A DNA stretch of 30,167 bases from Apostichopus parvimensis (lineage: Eukaryota; Echinodermata; Holothuroidea; Aspidochirotida; Stichopodidae): assembly GCA_000934455.1 (NCBI GenBank), contig KN884564.1:88535-118701 (forward strand), given 5' to 3'. The notes beneath the pieces are model-generated. The model searched no databases, was not told where the DNA came from, and saw only the letters and a program-made list of their open reading frames with translations. Below are positions 1-10,727 of the stretch, in pieces. Position numbers and translations under genes: made by a program. Numbering within the stretch: the stretch's first letter is position 1; every line of letters begins with the position of its first letter.

Positions 1-330
1 CGGATATGAGAACATCCTCGATAAAACTTGCAATATGTACCAAAGCAAAATTGCTCGGTGGTGCTGTAATATCTAGATCTCTATTCTTTTCCATATAGAA
101 ATACAAAGTAGGACAAAACAGTTTGATAAAAGGACAGAACCTTGTTGAAATGAATTTAATCGACAGATTCAACTTGAGACTTTTATTGGACACGGTATAG
201 TGTTGACATGACCGAAGATGCAGAACATTACTAACAATGACTTTGGAAGTGAATGCTAAAGTTCTTTGTTTTGCTCTGCCTCTCTCTTACTCTCTCTCAC
301 TCTCTCTTGTTAGTCCCATTATAATTTATC
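1..330. other. Non-coding flank, no gene seen
   Basis: AT-rich sequence with no open frame, splice-flanked exon or RNA gene that I can support. A short CT-rich simple stretch (CTCTCTCTTACTCTCTCTCA-like) lies at about 280-308. The hAT-like miniature element begins just after this stretch. Confidence 0.6.
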
Positions 331-698
331 CTCTAGGCCAGTGGTACCCTAACTGGGGTGCATGAGCCCCCAGGGGGTGCGTGAGTCCATCCCAAGGGGT
401 TCGTGAGACGTTTCTGAAAGTCAAAACTAGAGTACATTTTGTTGAAAATCTTATCATATAATTTAGTAATGTACAAAAGTCGTACCTACTCTTTCCGCGT
501 TCCATACGCATATGTCGCCATAGAAGTACTGTACCATGCATGTGATACTTGATCTTTTACGAAGCACTGTTATGCGTGTTATAGTGTAATAATGACTCAG
601 ATCATGTCTCGAAAGTTGGGGGTTCGTGGACAACTCTGACATCCACAGGGGGTTCGTGGGGGGGGGGGATGAAGTAAGGGAAACTGGATGCTCTAGCT
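331..698 (+). mobile_element. hAT-like miniature transposon, copy 1 (with target duplication)
   Basis: A 352-bp non-autonomous DNA element at 339-690. It starts CAGTGGTACCCTAACTGGGG and ends GTAAGGGAAACTGGATG, an imperfect inverted terminal repeat. It is flanked by CTCTAGGC (331-338) and CTCTAGCT (691-698), a 6/8-matching 8-bp duplication with central TA. TIRs starting CAGTGG together with 8-bp nnnTAnnn duplications are typical of hAT (Buster/Charlie-type) elements; that is family knowledge. A second, longer copy lies in the same orientation at 26471-26954. This copy lacks about 145 internal bases found in copy 2 and has about 35-45 bases of its own near 560-597. It encodes no transposase, so it would depend on an autonomous relative. 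A run of ten or more G near 658-668 lies just inside the right end. Confidence 0.75.
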
Positions 699-1655
699 AA
701 CAACAGTTTCTCTACTGTTCTGCACTTCTGCCCATAATTGGTTAATTTGCCAACACTTCAAATTATAGCACTGCCTCTATAGTGAATATTAATACCTACT
801 GTAACTCGACCATCCGGTTTCTGTATTTCTTTCAATCACCATGGAAACTTCCAATGTTGTGTTTGTCCTTGTGTTGCGTTTAGCATTAAGCGGCCGATCA
901 TATTTCCAACTTTTACATAATCTGCATTGAGAATCTTTCTGCCGTTTTGGAATTATTTATGTATTTATTTTCTGTACATATAGTATGGGTTACATATATT
1001 GAGCAATACAGCTTAGAGCTTTTTTAAATTAAAATCATATATAAAATTATGATGAAAATGTTATATTTTTACCTTCTGCCTTACCTGTCTCCTCAAAACA
1101 TTAGCACTCTCATTCTCCCTTTTTTAGATTGAATCAGTAAACATGTTTAACATTGTGCATCATTATGATACAGAGCATATATAGTGCACTTCCCATTGTA
1201 TTCACTGGTTGTTGAACCAAGTACAATATGCTTTGTTCTGAATTAGGAATAAAATAAAAATAAACTATATCCATGCAGAATTTTTCCTTGCCCATAAAGA
1301 CATGATTCATACTCCAGTAAATATGCCATTAGCTATGTATAAAAAACAATAGCAGTCTCAGAGCTGTTCTGATATATGTTCATGACTATATTTTTCTCAA
1401 TAGCCCAAAAATGTGGAACTCATCCTAATTATGCACACAATAAATAACCTTAAAGTGAGCGTGCTAGCATTGCGAGGGGACAGGTAAGCTTGTCAATTGT
1501 TCACTTTCAAACTCTGATAATTTTTGGAAGTACTTATCCGTAGACACACCGTATAGTCAACATTACTGTTTGTATCAATCTTTTATTTAGATATCATATA
1601 GGATCAATAAACAGGGCAAAACATAAAACTCCCATTCCAAAATGAGAAAGTATAC
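699..1655. other. Non-coding intergenic sequence
   Basis: AT-rich, with no supported gene. The TTTATT at 1582-1587 reads AATAAA on the minus strand and could serve the GPCR gene (separate entry). The words CCTGTCTCCTCA and CACTCTCA near 1086-1112 recur near 3371-3400, possibly remnants of one old repeat, but the match is too short to name. Confidence 0.5.
1582..1587 (-). terminator. Candidate poly(A) signal of the GPCR gene
   Basis: AATAAA on the minus strand, about 325 nt beyond the GPCR stop codon. It is a canonical hexamer at a plausible 3' UTR distance. Such hexamers are common by chance in AT-rich DNA, and the 17-bp array at 1660-1756 would then lie within the 3' UTR. Confidence 0.3.
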
Positions 1656-1659
1656 ATAT

Positions 1660-1756
1660 GATACTCCTACATATACGGTACTCCTATATATATGGTACTC
1701 CTATATATATGGTACTTCTATATATATGGTACTCCTATATATATGGTACTCCTATG
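1660..1756 (+). repeat. 17-bp tandem repeat (GGTACTCCTATATATAT), about 6 units
   Basis: The GGTAC word recurs at 1677, 1694, 1711, 1728 and 1745, an exact 17-bp period, with a degenerate first unit from about 1660. Units are nearly identical (one has TTC for CTC), so the array is young or recently homogenised. Because 17 is not a multiple of 3, all frames cycle; the Tyr/Ile-rich peptide read through it is a repeat artefact. It lies between the GPCR stop and its candidate poly(A) signal. Confidence 0.9.
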
Positions 1757-1912
1757 CAATTGGGAGGATGTCAGTTGGTGCGATTACTGATACACTGAAA
1801 TTGCTTTTTCGGATGGAAAAACTATACATATGGAAAAGTTAGTCCAGATTTTTCGTTTTGTAGTAACAAGAATGATGACAATCCCCAAGGTCGTTCCCCG
1901 GGTAACAGTCGG

Positions 1913-3067
1913 CTAAACGTTCGTTTCTTGGGTCTCTCTCCTGGATCTCGTGGGCATGTGATCTGCAGATGCTGCGGCTACACCTCTATGATATTTCCAA
2001 GTCACCAATAAAAATAGAAACGGATTGAAGACACTGGTGAGCAGTCTCATCACGTCGAGCATCCAGATGGTGAGAAGGCCAGTGATCTTACTGTCGCCGT
2101 ACGTACTGGTTATCGAGTTGATCAGGTTGACCATGCACAGTGGCATCCAACAGATTATGTAACACAGACACATGGGCAAGACCAGGAAGAAAGTCGCGAG
2201 GCGGATCTGGTTTGGGCCCCCGTCGCTCCCGGTCAGCTGGTCGTTGAGCGTCTGCCTCTCGTGAAGTTCACCCCCAGAGTCGTGTTGGCAGGAGGTGTAT
2301 TTAGTCGCCTTGGCGAACCGTGCTCTCATCTTCCGCAGAATGATGACACACTGGAGGAGGACGAAGTAAGTGAACAGGACAAACAGGACGTCTCTGGTCA
2401 CGATAGTTACGGTATTGTAGACCGTCCGACTAGGCACCATGTAGGACAACTGCTTGCTCTCGCCATCTTTGGTCAAGAAGCATCTCGGTCCCTTTACGAC
2501 CGTGCTCTGAATCTGCATAATCGAGGTCAAACAGAGGCTGATGACACTAATTGCCGTCAGACTTTTTAGACACGTCTGATCATTAAAGGCCCTGAGTAGA
2601 CTGCCGGTGGTACCCGCAGAGTAGACGTCGACGTCGTGGCTGCAGTTGAGGCAAATCCAGATCACGATCAGCACGGCGAAGAAAGACGAGAACAATTGAA
2701 GAACAAACGGAAACCTCGCCATTATCAATTGGAACCCACGGTTCTCGAAGAGCAGAAATGCGAATTTGGACTGAATGATTCTGGCCGCCTGAAGCATGCG
2801 GCAGGCGAGTTGCACGACGTCCATGAAGGACAAGACCAGCAGAAGTCGGGTGTAGAGGCAGAGCGTCGGCACCCTCCTGAAGCATGACAGAAACCAGAAT
2901 GCGACGTGTAGAGTCATTCCAACAGCAGTTATGGTAGGGATGACGTATCTATAAAAGTCGGCGTCCAGGCCTTTGAGTTCTGTTCTGCTGTACAGCGTAC
3001 ACGGTGGAACGTAAACCGCCGGGATGTCATAGATGGCATAAAAGTCGTCGGTAGAGCTGTTATCCAT
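1913..3067 (-). CDS. Class A (rhodopsin-like) GPCR, probable peptide-type receptor, single exon
   Basis: A 384-aa seven-helix receptor expected at the plasma membrane, coupling to G proteins. Approximate helices: TM1 40-62, TM2 69-95 (D83 in FMDVV, the Asp of TM2), TM3 113-141, TM4 168-188, TM5 225-245, TM6 290-316 with CWMP (306-309), and TM7 330-355 with NPFLF (348-352) in the NPxxY place, followed by WKYHRGV like a helix-8 start. The N-terminus has an N-glycosylation sequon (N3-S-S). The basic third intracellular loop is about 45 residues. The ATG at 3067 has a strong context (A at -3, G at +4). The open frame continues upstream without another ATG, and a pyrimidine-rich AG at 3076-3077 could splice a 5' UTR exon. 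Oddities: no DRY is visible after TM3 (NCSHDVDVY instead), and no Cys is evident at the extracellular start of TM3, although C196 is in the second extracellular loop. Family assignment is confident; ligand and orthologue are unknown. The general look (short N-terminus, CWxP, NPxxF) suggests a peptide-receptor-like or lineage-expanded orphan GPCR. Confidence 0.85.
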   Translation of the reverse strand: MDNSSTDDFYAIYDIPAVYVPPCTLYSRTELKGLDADFYRYVIPTITAVGMTLHVAFWFLSCFRRVPTLCLYTRLLLVLSFMDVVQLACRMLQAARIIQSKFAFLLFENRGFQLIMARFPFVLQLFSSFFAVLIVIWICLNCSHDVDVYSAGTTGSLLRAFNDQTCLKSLTAISVISLCLTSIMQIQSTVVKGPRCFLTKDGESKQLSYMVPSRTVYNTVTIVTRDVLFVLFTYFVLLQCVIILRKMRARFAKATKYTSCQHDSGGELHERQTLNDQLTGSDGGPNQIRLATFFLVLPMCLCYIICWMPLCMVNLINSITSTYGDSKITGLLTIWMLDVMRLLTSVFNPFLFLLVTWKYHRGVAAASADHMPTRSRRETQETNV

Positions 3068-3139
3068 CTTGGATTCTGTTTGATACAAAAAATGAAAGGA
3101 CACAGGTACATGAAATTGTGAATGGAAAAGGTCGCTCAA

Positions 3140-4611
3140 GAAACTCTCGTACCTATATCAATCGCTATATATTCAGCACTAAAACCTGTGAAGCAGTTTA
3201 TGGTCCAAAATAATCTTGACAGTGTAATTTGACTTCATTCCACTGTATCATGCTCGATCTATATTGAACAAAGATTAGAGAAAAACCACATCGATATCTG
3301 TTTCTAAGCAACCGAATTACAGCTGTTTAACTGTCATTGGAAACAATCCATCCATCCATCCTCTAGGCCTACCTGTCTCCTCACAGCTATGACACTCTCA
3401 GTATCTAATGTCATAGGAATGACAAAAGTTGATTTACACAGTGTCAAAAGTCTTTATAGCTTTAAGGAACTGTGTCATATCACTGCACCCAGGCTGCATT
3501 TGATGAAATAGTGTATAGGCAATGCTGGTCTGCCTATAGTTCATCTGTATCTGTTTGTTATTCATTTCTGCTGCAGATTTCAGGTTTGACGAGGGGCCTA
3601 TATCTAAACCGAACATAAGCAGTTAATAAATATATGAAGTCTGAAGTAATAGGATTCAATCATACAAACATTTAAATGACAGTAATTTCAAATTCAAGTA
3701 ACTTTTGCACAACAGAAAATTGCAATGAAGGTAAATGCTGTGAGTATGGGTAATGAAGAAAATTATACTGTATTTATCTATAAGCTACACACACACAAAA
3801 AAAATGCTAAAGAGAGAGAGAGAAAAATGCACAAGCAAAGACAGATAGAGAGAGTGGGTGACAAATTTAGCGCTATTTTATGAATTACCAGCAATCACGA
3901 ATCTTGTGGTTTTCTTTGCATAAATTGATTCAAAGTGAAGGAGGAATTAGAAATTGACACTTTTTGAAAATAAACTCATATAGTAGACGAGCCTGGCTGG
4001 GTTGAGCGTATCATTACAGCGCAGATGGATGTGCTTAAATTTTCCGGAAAAACATAGAATAGTGAAAGATTTGTGTATGAAGCTGTTATGAATGCAAACC
4101 TCTTCAAGATAATGAACTTTTGTCTTTTGAAAACAAATTTGACTTTGAACAAACTAATATCCATATTTGTATTTAAAAAAAATAGAATAGGATTATACTG
4201 CAGGAGATGTTGAAATAAATCAATAAATAAACACACAGTCTGGGTGCTTTACTTTAAGCTAAACATCAGTGGAAGCAAAAAGCTCAAGATGTTGGGGAAG
4301 AAACCAGTTTCAAAAAGGAGGCTTAAATGGGGGGGGGGGGGGGGGAGATTATCGAACATGCCATAGAACAGTATGAATCCTAGGAGTAGAAAGAAATGGG
4401 GGAAAAAACCCTTAAGGATTATCCAAAGATAGAAGTAAAACTGATGAAGATATCAGTGGTAGTGTAAGAATGCATTTTGCAGCGATCGTTGCAGACAAGT
4501 GCTCGCTTCCTGAAGAGAGTTTCTCAAGTCCAATTATTCAATTAGGGTCTGAATGGTTATGATCTGAGTGATGATATATGATATGCCTTGAAGCAATGCT
4601 AAGTTATCATA
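3140..4611. other. Non-coding sequence upstream of the GPCR
   Basis: This would hold the GPCR promoter and any 5' UTR exon, but no clear core promoter can be called. Simple sequence includes (ATCC)n at 3346-3361, a purine (GA)n stretch at about 3810-3855, and a run of 17 G at 4329-4345. No exon is supported. Confidence 0.5.
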
Positions 4612-4612
4612 G

Positions 4613-4834
4613 TTGCTGATCAGCCAGTTGGGACAATTTCCTAATGCTAAAACCTCTCTAAACTGTGCTCCAATATCATGCTTCAAAGCAATGGTACTGA
4701 CAATACAAACAGTTCTTAACCTTGATCTGATAGAAACGTGATATTCATACTGCTCGTACTGACAATACGAGTGTTCTGAAGTGGGACATGACACTACAGT
4801 ATAGAAAAAATTGTCCCAACTGGGTGTTGCTGAT
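4613..4834 (-). mobile_element. TIR miniature element, family B, copy 1 (with 8-bp target duplication)
   Basis: The element at 4621-4826 (206 bp) begins CAGCCAGTTGGGACAATTT and ends with its inverse, AAATTGTCCCAACTGGGTG, with one mismatch over 19 bp. It is flanked by a perfect TTGCTGAT duplication (4613-4620 and 4827-4834). Eight-base duplications fit hAT- or P-type elements; the CAG start favours hAT. A diverged inverted copy lies at 27371-27597, with about 20 differences by eye over about 185 bases. Neither copy encodes a transposase. Confidence 0.8.
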
Positions 4835-6138
4835 AACTATGTGTAGATAGACCCAACTAAAGGATTATAGATCAGTGTTTATTAACTCATGGGTTGGTTT
4901 TATTTAGATATATGTGCAGTTTGGAGGTCCTGAAGAGGAGTTTGATGGTAGATATTGGAAGTTACTGATTTAATTTCAGCAAATATACTTCAGTAAATGA
5001 ACAAATGACACGCATATTGCACTGACTGGGAAAATTATCAACATGAAAAAAAAAATAAAAAAAACTGGTTTATTATAATTGAGTGTTGTATAAACTCAGC
5101 TAAATATGTATTTCTTACTTCCTTTGTGTACGACATGTACCGTCACATGACATTCAACACCATTTGTGAGTTTTCCTTGACAAGTTTGCAACACATTGTA
5201 GACATGTCATTATTCGAGGCCATAAAAGTCTTAATTATGTCTTCCGATGGAGTTTTGCGTTGCATCTGAGGAACTGCTCAGATGGTCCGTGTGTTAGACT
5301 ACGTAGTCCAGTCACTTTGACTGATGACCACAGCTGTTTACAGGGTCATTTCTCAAAAATTAAAAGTCGAATAAAGAAACAACATTGACTGATATATCAT
5401 AGGGTTTTAACGGTCTACGAATGTGTCAAAACTTAGTTTTGTGCCTAAAGTCGTCGTTTAAGTAAAGTTCAAGTATTAAATTCAACAGTGGAAAGAATTT
5501 CTTTTGTTCTAAATATACAATTAGTAAGAATATTTGATCACTTAGATATTTGCATCTACATGCTGGAAAAACCCTGTACATTTCTGTTCTTGGCATTTCG
5601 CCAAAATGTATTCGTAGGATGTAGAGATACTCTGAAGTAGTTAAAATCTTTGATTTGGAGTTTGTTACTTTTTGAAAATGGAAATTGATGACAGATTTTG
5701 GTCAGATCCAGATCCTAGTTGTATATTCTCTGAGCGTCTTTCTTCAACGTGAATCTGAAGTTTTACAGCTTCTCATATGTCAGTGTGTAGAGATAGATGG
5801 ATATATAAATGATCTTATTCCAGGGTAACTGGAATCGGGTATTTATTCCACAAGGAAAAAGATGCTGGCATGTCTTTTTGTGAGTTGTCTACATATAAAG
5901 ATATAGCAGTTATTTTGCAAAGGTTAAATTTTGAAGCTGTAATTTTGAGTTTGCCGAGACAACATGTTGTGTGTCTCCTAAATTTTGTTGTACAGTAACC
6001 CCTAAAGATATCACAAATATCATTCTTTCACTGTCGGCCTCCCCTCAGAAGCCCTCCGTTAATTTCTAATATCTAGCATTTTTGTTTCATTGGGACGTGC
6101 ATAATTTGGACAGTTGATGTGTATGGGCGTGAGTTACC
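4835..6138. other. Non-coding intergenic sequence
   Basis: AT-rich (for example A-rich runs at 5046-5064). No exon, RNA gene or repeat copy is recognised here. No open frame of appreciable length is present. Confidence 0.5.
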
Positions 6139-6535
6139 TTAATAATAATAATAATAATTAATAATTAACAGTTCTTATATAGCGCAACTTACAATAAAGT
6201 CTCGCAGCGCTGTACTTAACCCTGGTCATTAGTAACTTGTCACACCTTCACACCAAAGTGTGCACAATTCAAACAATCTCTCCTGGGGCACCACAGTGCA
6301 CCACAGCCACGTGTCGTCTGGGGGACTTCCCAAAGGGTGCAGCCACAAACCGGCGCACGCAACTATATTTACTGTACAAGTCACCTCGCAAGTCCCCATT
6401 TATACACCTGGGTGAAGAGAGGCAATGGAGATAAAGTGCCTTGCCCAAGGACACAATGCAATGATCTGGCCAGGGCTTGAACCTGTAATCCTTAGATCAC
6501 AAGTCCACTGCCTTAACCACTTGACCACAACGCCC
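6139..6535 (-). mobile_element. tRNA-derived SINE with L2-type 3' tail, copy 1
   Basis: Read on the minus strand, the element starts GGGCGTTGTGGTCAAGTGG. It has a pol III A box TGGTCAAGTGG (6517-6527) and a B box GGTTCAAGCC (6474-6483). A central TGTGTCCTTGGGCAAGGCAC motif follows, and a 3' part contains TACAGCGCTGCGAGAC and GCGCTATATAAG, ending in (ATT)n repeats at 6141-6158. The GCGCTTTGAG...GCGCTATATAA...(ATT)n tail is shared with L2-clade LINEs (family knowledge), which presumably supply the retrotransposition machinery. It is longer than copy 2 (25577-25888) through extra sequence in its middle. The GC-rich body gives short open frames on both strands that are not genes. Confidence 0.8.
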
Positions 6536-6539
6536 TTAA

Positions 6540-7722
6540 TGACAAGCTATGATAGGGAGATTCCTTGTTTATTGGTCCCTTTGCTACCTAGCCATGTTAT
6601 GCTTATAACTGCCTAGCAGGGGTCTAGTGTCTTACCAGTTTACTGGCTTGGAACAGACAGGTGTACAGCTGTGTCCTCCATGTCCAAAGCAGTTGCTACC
6701 TTGATATGTAAGGGCTTCGATTTCCTCCTGGTTCGGAAGAGTGCTGAACTGCTAGTCTTAGCAATTTATGCCCCAGGCTTCCCCTCCCCCCCCCCCCCCC
6801 CACACAAACATGATGTATACATGTCGTATCAATAGAAAGAAAGCCATATTTGGTTCAGTTTAGGGTAAATAAAAACAGTCTGCCTAAAGTGGAATATGGA
6901 ATGCCAAAAGGACAAAATTATGCAGCAAAGGAAACAACTTTTGAGGTGACTAGGCAAACTAGTGTGTTGAATATGGAAACTATCATGGTGGCCACACAAA
7001 CTCAGGGACCCCGACAAATTTCTGGGGGGGACCAAGAGTAACACCTACTCATCACCCCCACATGAAACTCTCTGATAAATTATTGGAGACCATGGATATC
7101 AGCACCAACCCCTCAACCTGATCAACAGGACCTTAAATTTTGACTGGGACTACACCTCTCTCTATTGCTCAGTACAATTTCATTCCACCCCACAACTTCT
7201 CACTTCTCATTTACATATTAAATTCTCACCATATTGCAACTCCTAGTCACAATATATCATTTTGCTTGCGCGCATCTTTGTCCATGATGTCAAAGCAGCT
7301 ATCACCTTGCTATCTTTTTGCTGTATGAACAGTGGCATTGCTATGGGGGAGGGGGGCATGAGGATGCAAATGCACCAAAACCTACTACTGGATTTGCCTG
7401 ACGTGGTACATCGCACACATCGATCGTGTGCACTAAAGTTACTAAATATATGTCCAGGGACTTATGTTAGTTATGTATGTCCTGCCATTTTCCAACACTT
7501 GGATGTTTAGGATGGTGCGCCTTGCACGAGAGCCGTACGTAGGTTATACTACAATGTATCAATTGAGCCTTGTAGGTGAGTACCGTAACGATAGGCTACG
7601 CAGGCCTAGTCTATCGATCTGAGGCTTAACTTACAGAGAACGACTTTGCGAAAATCGAGACAGAACTGTAGTATAAAGTTATAGACATTTTATGTGGTGT
7701 ATATGACACTGTACATGATTAA
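6540..7722. other. Non-coding intergenic sequence
   Basis: It contains a run of 16 C at 6786-6801 and a G-rich tract near 7346-7357. Two frames of about 60-70 codons overlap head to tail on opposite strands around 6829-7044, with no splice signals or family features. No gene is supported. Confidence 0.5.
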
Positions 7723-8026
7723 TCATGTTGGGTTGCGGGAATTCTCTGGTAGTGAAGAGTGATTTCCAAAATCGTTTCCGATCATTCCAGGGACAGAGGG
7801 TAAGCCCAGGGTGTACAGCACGTACATTGCAGCAATATAAATGAGCATGCTGTATGCCCACATGTATAGTATATTACTGCATACATGTTGTACTCCAGCT
7901 AGTTTGTCATACGTGCGTGCGGCCGTGAGGTAGAAAGCAAGCGTGGTCACGGCCGCCAGGGTCTGTAGTATGCAATACTTTACGTAACCATTAGTGCATA
8001 TGTAGAGCATGCAAATTCTGTCTCTA
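7723..8026 (-). CDS. Possible terminal exon of a membrane protein, OST-alpha/TMEM184-like
   Basis: An open minus-strand frame encodes two hydrophobic stretches, roughly YCILQTLAAVTTLAFYLT and ILYMWAYSMLIYIAAMYVL, separated by a polar segment with a Tyr-Asp pair. It ends at a TGA (7723-7725). The pattern of a helix starting (K/Q)Y, a loop with Y and an acidic residue, then a helix with W/S and ALY-like residues, resembles the middle of the organic solute transporter alpha/TMEM184 family; this is recalled family knowledge, not a search. The local sequence is more GC- and CpG-rich than its flanks, which favours coding. There is no good ATG start: the first Met is internal. Possible AG acceptors at 8018-8019 or 8027-8028 have only modest pyrimidine tracts, so the exon's 5' edge is uncertain. 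A GTAAGT donor on the minus strand at 8172-8167 could end an upstream exon. It could also be a decayed exon or chance. Confidence 0.3.
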
Positions 8027-8094
8027 CTGATAACAAAATCTGATTTATTTCTTACGTTGCTTCTAATATGAATGGAAGGCGATACCCTCAAGCT

Positions 8095-10690
8095 ACTATC
8101 ACCTTTTTGGGGCAGATTTTTATTTTAAAGACTAGGGATTTTCGAGTTTTGTCTGAAGTGTTGAACACTTACGCCATATAAGCTAGTTGTCTCGGATGAT
8201 CGGACGACAATTAAATTTGAGCCCTGACTGTATATGAATTAGTTCTTGCAAGCACCAGGGATATATATTCTTCACTGCACATATTCATCACTTCACTTGC
8301 TGTAGCCACCGGCCTTAGTTCTCATCTTCCAATTAGTTTGACTCATTCAATAATTTGATTTGCCTCAGTGACATTGCCCTTTTACATTGTCGTAATCATT
8401 CGTTCATTCTTACCATCTGGAATTTGAGTGATAACCAACTCACCACACAAGTTATACAGTTACACTACGGTACAGAGGGAAGTGTAGAAGCTTTGCCCGA
8501 CAGTGGAAACAAAGTTGTGTCGAGTCCAGATGCATTGGTGTTGGAATTGGTCTCTGTTTGGTAGGGAGAGGGGGAGGGCAAGGGAGTATCGGATGGAATT
8601 CCTAACATGGCATTCCCAATGGATTAGATGGAGTTCCAAATTCCCAACAGTTCCAAGGGGGTGAACAACTTAGGAAGACCACAACAACCGTTTTTGTTGG
8701 ATCTGCGCCAACCACAACAGAAGTGCAGGCTCATGTAATCATTGATGTGGTAACGACAGTGATGAGAAAGGAGACGACATACACCCTTGTTTCCCGTTAC
8801 TCCCAAAAATGACAACACCTAGAGGCCGATCCTCAAATTTGAAACCATTTCATTTCACCCCATGCATCATCGTTTGATCAATGAGGCCACTCTTGGAATG
8901 CTCTATGGCAACTTCGAGTCAGAAAATCATCAAACTTTAGAGTCATATTTACTTTCATTTTATAAGTTATTAGCATCCTAGGTACAGGCAAAGTTTATAC
9001 TTTTTACTGGCATATTTCTTTGCTCATTGTTCAAACTTTTCGGTCACTACAAAAGAAAAAGAGAAAAGCCATTCTTCCATTTTTTCTTCAAGTTTAAACA
9101 CCACAATGCATGACTATATACATGTATGTGAAACTTTGAATTTACTTTGAACTGCCAAATTTCAGGCAATGTAATAAAAGTAGGTTGCTCAGTCGTCGTC
9201 TTGAGTCTCGATGGCCGTGATTAATTGACGCATATTCTCTGGCAAAACACTCGAAACAACATAGCACGATGGGCGTATAATTGGAGAGGGAATCAAAAAC
9301 CCCCTCCAGAAATTTAAAGCAAACATTTTGATAAAAACGTAAACAAATGAAGCAGAGTCAATGCGGTATCGTTCAAGACAAGTTTTGACGTGCAATGACA
9401 TTTTTTGACAAACCCAACATCTGATGTTATAAATGTATTAAAAATAAAAATAGAATGATCCAACTGTTAATTGGCTGTTGGATGGTTCAACAAAATAAGA
9501 ATAACACTATGTAGTAATTTCAGAAGTAACTAAAACCAATTCCCCCAAAAGTTTTATCCAGTTTTGCAAGTTTCTGCCTTTTGAACGACAAATAGGTTAA
9601 TTCTCGTCTGATACTGTCGAGTTTGTGTACATATATACGTGTTTAGCTTCGTCATTGCTCATGATTCCTGCTTTTAAGTTACTTCATAGTCGTAACAAAG
9701 AAAACTCTTCGTGGTTATAGTGTCAAAGAAAAAAAGTAGAATTAAATATGAATTCTGATCTTCGTTACAGTTTATGCCGACCGATTACTCAAAAGGAAAA
9801 AAAAGTAGATAAAATCTTAGCGTGTAACTATGTCATAAACCATCTGATCTGAAAGCGGGAAACCCACAAAGGAATGGAACAACTAGAACACGGTTCCCAG
9901 ATAAAGTCGATCTGTAAACACATTTTTCAATATTTCCTTATACATCTCATGACTGTTGGCTGGAAGTCATCCCGACGACGACGATATTTTCTGGATAAAA
10001 AATAAAACATTCCGCTGTGGATGCAGTGCTGTCATTTCATGTGAAGTTCCCGTAATTATCAGTTGGCTGTTTTATGGGAAACCATCTACCCCGATTCGAA
10101 CCGATCGGCCGGTATGCCCAATGCTAGATAAAACTACTTTTCTCTTAATACTCAAAACAGCTCTTTGCATTTCGTTTCGTTGGCAATATCTACCAAACAT
10201 TCCGAGAATTATGCAAGATCGGATTGCGTGTATTCGATTAGACTAAAGACATCAGACTTTTTTTTAACAGATTTTTAACGGATTCGAACAAAACTTTAAT
10301 AATTTTCATCTTCTTGCTCTCATTAATAGGCTGGATTTTTTTGGGCCGAATTTTAGTCTTGAAATGTTATAGAATCCAAGACAATTGACCAATTTAAGTG
10401 TTGCTATAGTAATGATTTTACAGCTAGTCTGATTTTCAAGATATTCATCTATGAAATTACTAAATCTCGGGAGTGTTGCTTTAAGACTCTGAAATTCATG
10501 ATGACGTACGTCTGTTCCTTGATGCAGGCCAAAATGTTGATGTTAAATCACATTGTTTATATAAGTTCTAATAACATGTCCTTTTTTACTAAATATTGAA
10601 CAACAGAGCACCCTTGATTGACTATCAACACATTTTTGTCCCTGACAAATTTGTGCATTATAAACATGTCGTTTGAGTCACATACATGCA
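8095..10690. other. Non-coding intergenic or intronic sequence
   Basis: No supported exon. The minus-strand GTAAGT at 8167-8172 is the only good splice-like signal. Open frames near 8355-8564, 9189-9401 and 9956-10246 show no family resemblance, no coding-like composition shift and no flanking splice sites. Confidence 0.45.
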
Positions 10691-10727
10691 TGTATGCATG
10701 TATGTGTGTGTGTGTGTTTGTTTGTGT
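10681..10727 (+). repeat. CATG/TG simple repeat
   Basis: A (CATGTATG)n stretch passes into (TG)n and then (TTTG)n. It is a compound microsatellite and is likely length-polymorphic. Confidence 0.85.

Noticed and set aside
1642-1842. Tyr/Ile-rich small protein on the plus strand
   Set aside because: It is composed almost entirely of the 17-bp repeat and opposes the likely 3' UTR of the GPCR gene.
3068-3139. N-terminal extension of the GPCR by 24 codons
   Set aside because: The extension begins at TTG, not ATG, and its sequence includes a pyrimidine-rich stretch with an AG. The ATG at 3067 has a strong initiation context.
4534-4794. Peptide frame conserved with one at 27257-27601, apparently a conserved protein
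   Set aside because: Both frames run through copies of the same TIR miniature element. The similarity is DNA-level repeat identity, covers the non-coding ends too, and lacks family features.
6237-6454. Overlapping small frames on both strands
   Set aside because: They lie wholly inside the minus-strand SINE at 6139-6535.
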